Positions 25,586 to 30,068 of a stretch of DNA of 30,068 bases are shown piece after piece; positions within the stretch are counted from its first letter, which is position 1; every line of letters starts with the position of its first letter. The stretch comes from CAYYGL01 sp964471235 (GTDB taxonomy: Bacteria; Calditrichota; Calditrichia; RBG-13-44-9; J075). The position numbers and the translations under genes are program-made. The stretch is from contig CAYYGL010000039.1 of NCBI GenBank assembly GCA_964471235.1, forward strand, positions 1 through 30,068. The letters are read 5' to 3'. Below the pieces are notes generated by a model. It did no database searches, was not told the DNA's origin, and saw only the letters and a list, made by a program, of their open reading frames with translations.

Positions 25586-25830
25586 AACCATTTGATAAAT
25601 GCCCGATTTGTGGAAATGAAATAGTAGAAAAAGAAGTTGAGAAATTCCTGAAAGGCGGTAATAATCTTGCAGTCATAAAAGTAAAGGCTGAAGTTTGTCT
25701 ACATTGCGGAGAACGATTGTATTCACAGGAGACTATCCGAAAATTTGAAAAGATCAGAGCGAAATTAGCCCGGGAAGAAACTAATGAATTTCAGCTGTTG
25801 GGTAAATCTTTTCAGGTAAGTTTACAATAA
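25582..25830 (+). CDS. YgiT-type zinc-finger protein (antitoxin-like)
   Basis: An 82-residue protein with two CxxC pairs (CPICGNE at 8-14 and CLHCGERLYS around 36-45) that can bind one zinc ion, as in the N-terminal domain of MqsA-type antitoxins; the DNA-binding C-terminal domain of MqsA is absent. The tail LLGKSFQVSL is short. It overlaps the DUF4258 gene and appears fully intact although its partner is broken. A role in neutralising or regulating the partner is by family analogy. Confidence 0.85.
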   Translation: MKPFDKCPICGNEIVEKEVEKFLKGGNNLAVIKVKAEVCLHCGERLYSQETIRKFEKIRAKLAREETNEFQLLGKSFQVSLQ

Positions 25831-26016
25831 AAACGCAAATATTGGCAGGCATAGGTTTCTCCCAAGGGGTTCCCTTTCCGTAAGAATCTTCCTGCGACAT
25901 TTACTCTACGTAACCCCCCGGAAATTTACACATAATATCGAACTCTATCGGTTACATGAACGTTGAGACACTCATAAACAAAACGGATGATGCAAACACG
26001 GCAAACTTTCATAAAC

Positions 26017-26047
26017 AGACCCCGTACAATTTGCCTGCACGGGGTCT
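26017..26047 (-). terminator. Hairpin downstream of the FG-GAP gene
   Basis: AGACCCCGT (26017-26025) pairs with ACGGGGTCT (26039-26047), with further pairs inside after one mismatch. It lies 40 bases beyond the stop of the minus-strand gene at 26087 and probably ends that operon. The rest of 25831-26086 holds no gene. Confidence 0.65.
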
Positions 26048-26086
26048 TCTGGAATAAGCGAGAAAGAACTCCCGAATAGTGGATGT

Positions 26087-27610
26087 TTATTTCATCAGCA
26101 TCATCTTCCGGGTCTGCACAAAGGTGTTTCCGACGCGCAACCGGTTGAGATACACCCCGCTGGCAACTTGTTGCCCGGCATCGTTGGTGCCATTCCATTG
26201 CACGGTGTAAGTGCCAGCAACTAATTGTTCATTCACCAGTGTCTTAACCTTTTGACCTACCGAATTATAAATCTCAAGACGTACGTGACTGAGGTCTGAA
26301 AGCTGATAGCTGATAGCTGTTTCCGGGTTAAAGGGGTTGGGGAAATTTTGCAATAGTACAAATTGCTGCGGCAAGTTCGCTGCCGGTTGCCCGGTAATTC
26401 CCACGGCAGGGTTTTCGTACACATAGGCGGAACCGGAAGCGTTGCCGTTGTCATTGTCACCCGGGGAGCCAACCAAAAAGACGGAGCTGTCCTGCATTGC
26501 CACTGCTGCGCCAAAGGCTTCATTGGCTGCTCCGTCGCTGGCGGTGATCTTCATACTTTCGTGCCAGTTGCTGCCGCTTCCCCGGAAGAGATAAGCCGCG
26601 CCGTTGCCATTGCTTAATGTCATTATGCTACCGACCAATGCCATCCCATCGGAGATATCCACGGAGTAACCGAACTGGTCCTCGCTGGCGCCGTCACTGG
26701 CAGTGAGTTTGACAATCTCGTTCCAGGCAGTTGTATCCCTCTGAAAGACATACGCCGCGCCATTGCCGCCGTTTATCGACATATCCGCGCCCACAATGGC
26801 AAAGTCGCCATTGATGGCAACGGAGATGCCAAAGGCGTCCATATCCGTGCCGTCGCTGGCAAGCAGTTTGGTTTGCTCTATCCAGGTGAAGCCGGTGTTG
26901 TGGAAAATATAGGCGGCGCCGGCGTCCCCACCGTTGTCATTATCAAACATTGCCCCGATGATAGCGTCATCGCCGTCTAAGGAAACCGCGTTGCCAAAGC
27001 GGTCGCCAAACCCGCCGTCGCTGGTAAGCAGGCGAATTTGCTGCGACCAGGTGGAATCGTTGCGGCGGAAGATATAGGCAGCGCCGGTAAGCGGTTCTGC
27101 GCCATCTTCCCGGTAAGCGCCGATCAGGGCATATTCCCCGGAAATCGCCACCGCGGAACCGAACTGGGTGCCGGCAGTGGTATCGCTCGGGAGCAATATG
27201 GCTTCTTCCACCCAGCTATTGCCCTGGCGTTTGAAGATATAGGCTTTGCCCTGCCCGCCCAGAACAAAATTATGGGGCGCGCCCACAATGGCATAGGTGC
27301 TGTCCATATCCACCGAGAAGCCGAACCAGTCCTCGCTGGCGCCATCACTGGCGGTTAGTTTGGCTTCCTGCACCCAGCCGCTGCCGTTGTTAACGAAAAG
27401 ATACGCTGAGCCGGATTTACTGCCATGGGGTTCATCGAACGGGGCGCCGATGATCAGCCGGTTGCCGGAGATAGCCACCGCGGTTCCAAAAGCATCCCCG
27501 GAATCCCCGTCCCCGGCGGTGAGTTTGCTTTCCAGCAGTGTCTGGGCAGAAAGTGGTTGGAGGGAGAAAATTAAACCGATAAGCCATAGGATTGTAAAGA
27601 GTTTGGTCAT
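26087..27610 (-). CDS. Secreted FG-GAP repeat protein with type IX sorting domain
   Basis: The 507-residue protein has a signal peptide (MTKLFTILWLIGLIFSLQPLSAQ), then about seven repeats of some 50 residues with the pattern KLTASDGASEDxFGxSVxxxxxxAIVGAxxxxxxxGAAYIF, forming a beta-propeller-like domain. From about residue 425 it has a FlgD-like Ig domain (NFPNPFNPETAISYQLS, then VGQKVKTLVNEQL and VQWNGTNDAGQQVASGVYL) ending KMMLMK, the type IX secretion sorting signal of FCB bacteria. It is probably displayed on or released from the cell surface. An AAGGAT site precedes the ATG. It is the last gene of a minus-strand set. Confidence 0.93.
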   Translation of the reverse strand: MTKLFTILWLIGLIFSLQPLSAQTLLESKLTAGDGDSGDAFGTAVAISGNRLIIGAPFDEPHGSKSGSAYLFVNNGSGWVQEAKLTASDGASEDWFGFSVDMDSTYAIVGAPHNFVLGGQGKAYIFKRQGNSWVEEAILLPSDTTAGTQFGSAVAISGEYALIGAYREDGAEPLTGAAYIFRRNDSTWSQQIRLLTSDGGFGDRFGNAVSLDGDDAIIGAMFDNDNGGDAGAAYIFHNTGFTWIEQTKLLASDGTDMDAFGISVAINGDFAIVGADMSINGGNGAAYVFQRDTTAWNEIVKLTASDGASEDQFGYSVDISDGMALVGSIMTLSNGNGAAYLFRGSGSNWHESMKITASDGAANEAFGAAVAMQDSSVFLVGSPGDNDNGNASGSAYVYENPAVGITGQPAANLPQQFVLLQNFPNPFNPETAISYQLSDLSHVRLEIYNSVGQKVKTLVNEQLVAGTYTVQWNGTNDAGQQVASGVYLNRLRVGNTFVQTRKMMLMK

Positions 27611-27631
27611 GATTGGTATCCTTGAATTGTG

Positions 27632-28183
27632 TTAGAAAAGTAGAGAAATCCCTGTTGCAAACCTTCCTTTTGTAATCAAAAGTTGGGGAACAAATGTGAG
27701 TCCGTTTTTCTTTGGGAGTTTCCGAGAAAACAACCTGTCTGTTTCATAGCCAATAAATGCGGACACAAAGGGAATGACAGGAAAATAAAAGAGCAAGTAA
27801 TTCAAAAATAAATGATCACTGTTGTACATCAACGAAATGGGGATGGCATTGATGACAATGGAAAATGTAAATACCTTCCATTTGTTCCGGGCATGGAACC
27901 ACATACCGGTAGAACTTCCTATGGTAAAAGCAATGGAGATTAATCGGGGACCAGTGTGAAAGGGATTGCATTCAACACCTCTTTCCCGACAGGCCTCCTC
28001 ACTGAAATAGGTTCTGCCCACAAAAATGGTGGGAGGAATAACCGCAAGCGTTCCCAGTAATGAAGCCTTCAAATAGCTGCCGTATTGGATATCTTTGCTG
28101 CCGGTTTGGGGAATAGTATGAGTGGTTATTAACAAGAGAAAACTAAAGAATAGGTATACTTTTTTATGGTAAAAGATTCTCAT
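27632..28183 (-). CDS. Small hypothetical membrane protein
   Basis: I do not recognise the family. About 183 residues with an N-terminal hydrophobic segment (VYLFFSFLLLITTHTIPQ, signal peptide or anchor) and three to four further hydrophobic segments (ASLLGTLAVIPPTIFVG, LISIAFTIGSSTGMWF, FTFSIVINAIPISLMY, and LLFYFPVIPFVSAFIG). A CRERGVEC pair lies between the first two. The ATG at 28183 is preferred because GGAG stands 7 bases upstream; ATG 28195 is an alternative. It is AT-rich compared with the FG-GAP gene and lies 21 bases before it and some 30 bases after the Vps62-like gene, so the three are probably one operon. Confidence 0.65.
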   Translation of the reverse strand: MRIFYHKKVYLFFSFLLLITTHTIPQTGSKDIQYGSYLKASLLGTLAVIPPTIFVGRTYFSEEACRERGVECNPFHTGPRLISIAFTIGSSTGMWFHARNKWKVFTFSIVINAIPISLMYNSDHLFLNYLLFYFPVIPFVSAFIGYETDRLFSRKLPKKNGLTFVPQLLITKGRFATGISLLF

Positions 28184-28212
28184 TTCATGCTCCATGTTTA
28201 CTTACCCGTTAT

Positions 28213-29832
28213 TTATTGTGTTTGGGATATTGGCCATTGACCAAGTGGTGGCGGGGTTTCCTGATACCAGATGAAAGTTGTACCATTGGGACTATCACCA
28301 ACATCATTCCATCCATTATTATGGGCAGGGCCAACAGGTGCGAGATTCCCAACATCGTTTGGTAAGCCTATTACTAAATCAACAAATGACACATAAATTC
28401 CGACTACGGGAATATCTGAGTGCAACCACTTTTGTCCGAAAGAATCTTCAATTAATAATTGGCCCCAAGGTATATTTGCTTTTAACCAACTCATTTCGGG
28501 TCTTTGATTGTAATCAATAGCAGATGGATTGGGAATAATAATTTTTTGAAAATCTGTATGTTTTATTATTAAACCGTTACCATTAACATCTTCATCCAAT
28601 GAAAGTGCTCCAACATTTGTCCAATGACCATAAGTTGGATAGCTCCCATGTGAACCGTGCCCCACCCAATATGGGAACCAAATTGTTTTTGAACCCCCTA
28701 CAAAAACAACTGGATGGGTACCTTCATCAAAAATTACTTCATTTTGAGGATTCCGTGATAGGACATAATGGTGAAAAAAGTATTCAATTCTGATAATATT
28801 TGCAGTTGTCGGATTTTGTGAATCAAGAACAACGTTAATATGTTCCCAATCTCCTTCATGACGATTAATAAAGGCATTGAATGGATAAAACATCCAAAAC
28901 TGAATAACTACTTCATTCCCATTTAAAAAGAAATGAGGATATATAGTATGAGGAAAATTGTTTCCTATGGCATCGTAGAGAGCATACCATTCACTGGGAG
29001 TATCACATTCAGGCCCACCCCAATCCGGGTGAAAAACGACTCTATACCAACCATCTGACAGAGGGGATGGAGGAGATAGAACACCATAATAGCTACCCGG
29101 GAAGTTCGAATAATTTTCGCAAACTAAATTTTGTCCACAGGGAAAATAAATATTATCTTCATGTGAAACTAGAATGGTCCAATTAGGATCATTAGTGGTA
29201 AAATAATTTTCTGGAACATGCTCACCTAAAAAATTCCATAAATCAACATAAAAATAATTATTTTGATTGGTCATATCAACCATCATAATTTCTACAGGTT
29301 CAGGAGCAACACCATGATCTCCAGAATTGAGTACTATTGTGGGACAAAATTTTTGAGCAAGTAACACTTCAAATTCATCTTTTATACCATTCCCATCTTC
29401 ATCATGAATAATCTCAAAACTTGCCGCGGCAGTCGGTGAATTACTGGGAGTACCGGTATCTGCTACAACCGTATAGCCCGGTTCAATCACCTCCGCCCAC
29501 ATATAGCTGAATTGATAATTGTCCGGATACCAGTTGCTAACCTCCTCCCAGATATCCAGGTGAGCATCGCCAGTGCTATTGGTAAACCCGGTGGCAGAGA
29601 CGGTCTCCGATTGCCAGTCTCCCCCAATCATTAAACCATATACGGCAGTCATGCGCACCTCAATGTTACTTAAAGGGTTTCCGTCCGGGTCTGCCACACT
29701 AATGTCATACTGAAAATGCACCCAGTATTCTCCCGGACCACCGCCGCCCGGGGGACGTTCGGCAGCATAAAGCAAATTAATCAGCAGCCAACTGATAAAC
29801 AAGAAAGGTGTGTATTTTTTCAGGGTATTCAT
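28213..29832 (-). CDS. Secreted Vps62/DUF946-like protein with Ig-like N-terminal part
   Basis: The 539-residue protein has a signal peptide (KKYTPFLFISWLLINLLYA) and a Gly/Pro linker. Next comes a beta-rich region (about 35-130) like a carboxypeptidase-regulatory or Ig-like domain, with an EF-hand-like loop DEDGNGIKDEFE near 147-158. The C-terminal two thirds show QFWMFYPFN, RHEGDWEHINVVLD and VGHGSHGSYP, the hallmark pattern of Vps62/DUF946 proteins; the HEGDWEH segment recalls the GHRHDWE metal-binding motif of NLP toxins. Function is unknown; a cell-surface or toxin-like role is a guess. No type IX tail is present. DNA from about 28213 to 29400 is markedly AT-rich, the N-terminal part is not. 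AGGAG precedes the ATG. Confidence 0.8.
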   Translation of the reverse strand: MNTLKKYTPFLFISWLLINLLYAAERPPGGGGPGEYWVHFQYDISVADPDGNPLSNIEVRMTAVYGLMIGGDWQSETVSATGFTNSTGDAHLDIWEEVSNWYPDNYQFSYMWAEVIEPGYTVVADTGTPSNSPTAAASFEIIHDEDGNGIKDEFEVLLAQKFCPTIVLNSGDHGVAPEPVEIMMVDMTNQNNYFYVDLWNFLGEHVPENYFTTNDPNWTILVSHEDNIYFPCGQNLVCENYSNFPGSYYGVLSPPSPLSDGWYRVVFHPDWGGPECDTPSEWYALYDAIGNNFPHTIYPHFFLNGNEVVIQFWMFYPFNAFINRHEGDWEHINVVLDSQNPTTANIIRIEYFFHHYVLSRNPQNEVIFDEGTHPVVFVGGSKTIWFPYWVGHGSHGSYPTYGHWTNVGALSLDEDVNGNGLIIKHTDFQKIIIPNPSAIDYNQRPEMSWLKANIPWGQLLIEDSFGQKWLHSDIPVVGIYVSFVDLVIGLPNDVGNLAPVGPAHNNGWNDVGDSPNGTTFIWYQETPPPLGQWPISQTQ

Positions 29833-29895
29833 TGCTCAATCTCCTCTTCTCAATTTATTCGAACTATCCGGTTGAGATTTGAAAACATTGGCAAA

Positions 29896-30068
29896 TTAGC
29901 GTATTAACAACATTTTTTTCTGAGCCTGAAAACCGCGAGTACTGATCCGGTAGATATACACTCCGGAACTCACCGGTTCTCCCTGCGCATTCCTGCCGTT
30001 CCAGGTCGCCCGGTAACTGCCGGCTTCCAAAAAGCGATTGATCAGGGTAGCGACTTTCTGCCCCAGGG
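29896..30068 (-). CDS. C-terminal type IX sorting domain of a protein running off the window
   Basis: The minus strand from the window edge reads LGQKVATLINRFLEAGSYRA, then WNGRNAQGEPVSSGVYIYRI and ends QKKMLLIR with stop at 29896-29898. This is the FlgD-like Ig/type IX sorting tail seen also in the gene at 26087. The rest of the protein lies beyond 30068. It stands 63 bases upstream of the Vps62-like gene, possibly in the same operon. Confidence 0.9.
   Translation of the reverse strand, partial: LGQKVATLINRFLEAGSYRATWNGRNAQGEPVSSGVYIYRISTRGFQAQKKMLLIR

Overview
The window looks like chromosomal DNA from a Gram-negative bacterium of the FCB group, most likely a Calditrichota/KSB1-like or related uncultured lineage. 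Three things point there. Secreted proteins end in a FlgD-like/type IX sorting domain (C-termini at 26087 and 29896, minus strand). Several beta-barrel and periplasmic proteins are present (TolC-like at 8050, a barrel at 9825, a LolA-like protein at 21619). Intergenic DNA carries several families of hairpin-rich dispersed repeats. The taxonomic call is inference; there is no rRNA or tRNA gene in the window.

Layout. 1-3.2 kb: the 3' part of a YgfK-type iron-sulfur oxidoreductase, with a frameshift at a run of eight C, facing an AzgA-type purine permease. 3.6-5.8 kb: a glutaryl-CoA-type acyl-CoA dehydrogenase followed after 12 bases by an HD-GYP response regulator. 6.1-9.4 kb: a CCA-adding/poly(A) polymerase-type nucleotidyltransferase, a small charged protein, and a TolC-like outer-membrane protein. 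9.8-12.8 kb: a large predicted beta-barrel and an alanine-racemase homologue that lacks the PLP-binding lysine. 12.9-16.4 kb: a gene for a small membrane-anchored protein split by an IS66-family element (13744-16160, perfect 8-base target duplication). The transposase gene of that element is itself broken by a 22-base insertion made of two 11-base hairpin units. 17.0-18.8 kb: TRAP transporter membrane subunits DctQ and DctM without a binding protein. 19.3-22.4 kb: RarA, a possible glycosyltransferase-like protein of unknown role, and an exported LolA-like protein. 22.8-24.0 kb: a GT4 glycosyltransferase. 24.1-25.8 kb: a decay zone with a TetR/RND efflux fossil and a DUF4258 toxin-like gene carrying two nonsense codons next to an intact YgiT-type zinc-finger antitoxin-like gene. 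26.0-30.1 kb: a minus-strand set of exported proteins: a truncated type IX cargo protein, a Vps62-like secreted protein with an AT-rich C-terminal part, a small membrane protein, and an FG-GAP repeat protein with a type IX sorting tail.

How the parts fit. Most blocks are unrelated housekeeping or transport functions. YgfK plus the purine permease suggests purine or other N-heterocycle catabolism. The last block is probably one secretion-oriented operon ending at the hairpin at 26017-26047. The strongest oddities are the lysine-less alanine-racemase homologue, the exactly reconstructable IS66 insertion together with its hairpin-broken tnpC, and the mosaic Vps62-like gene. I did not find a clear new multi-gene defence or secretion system.
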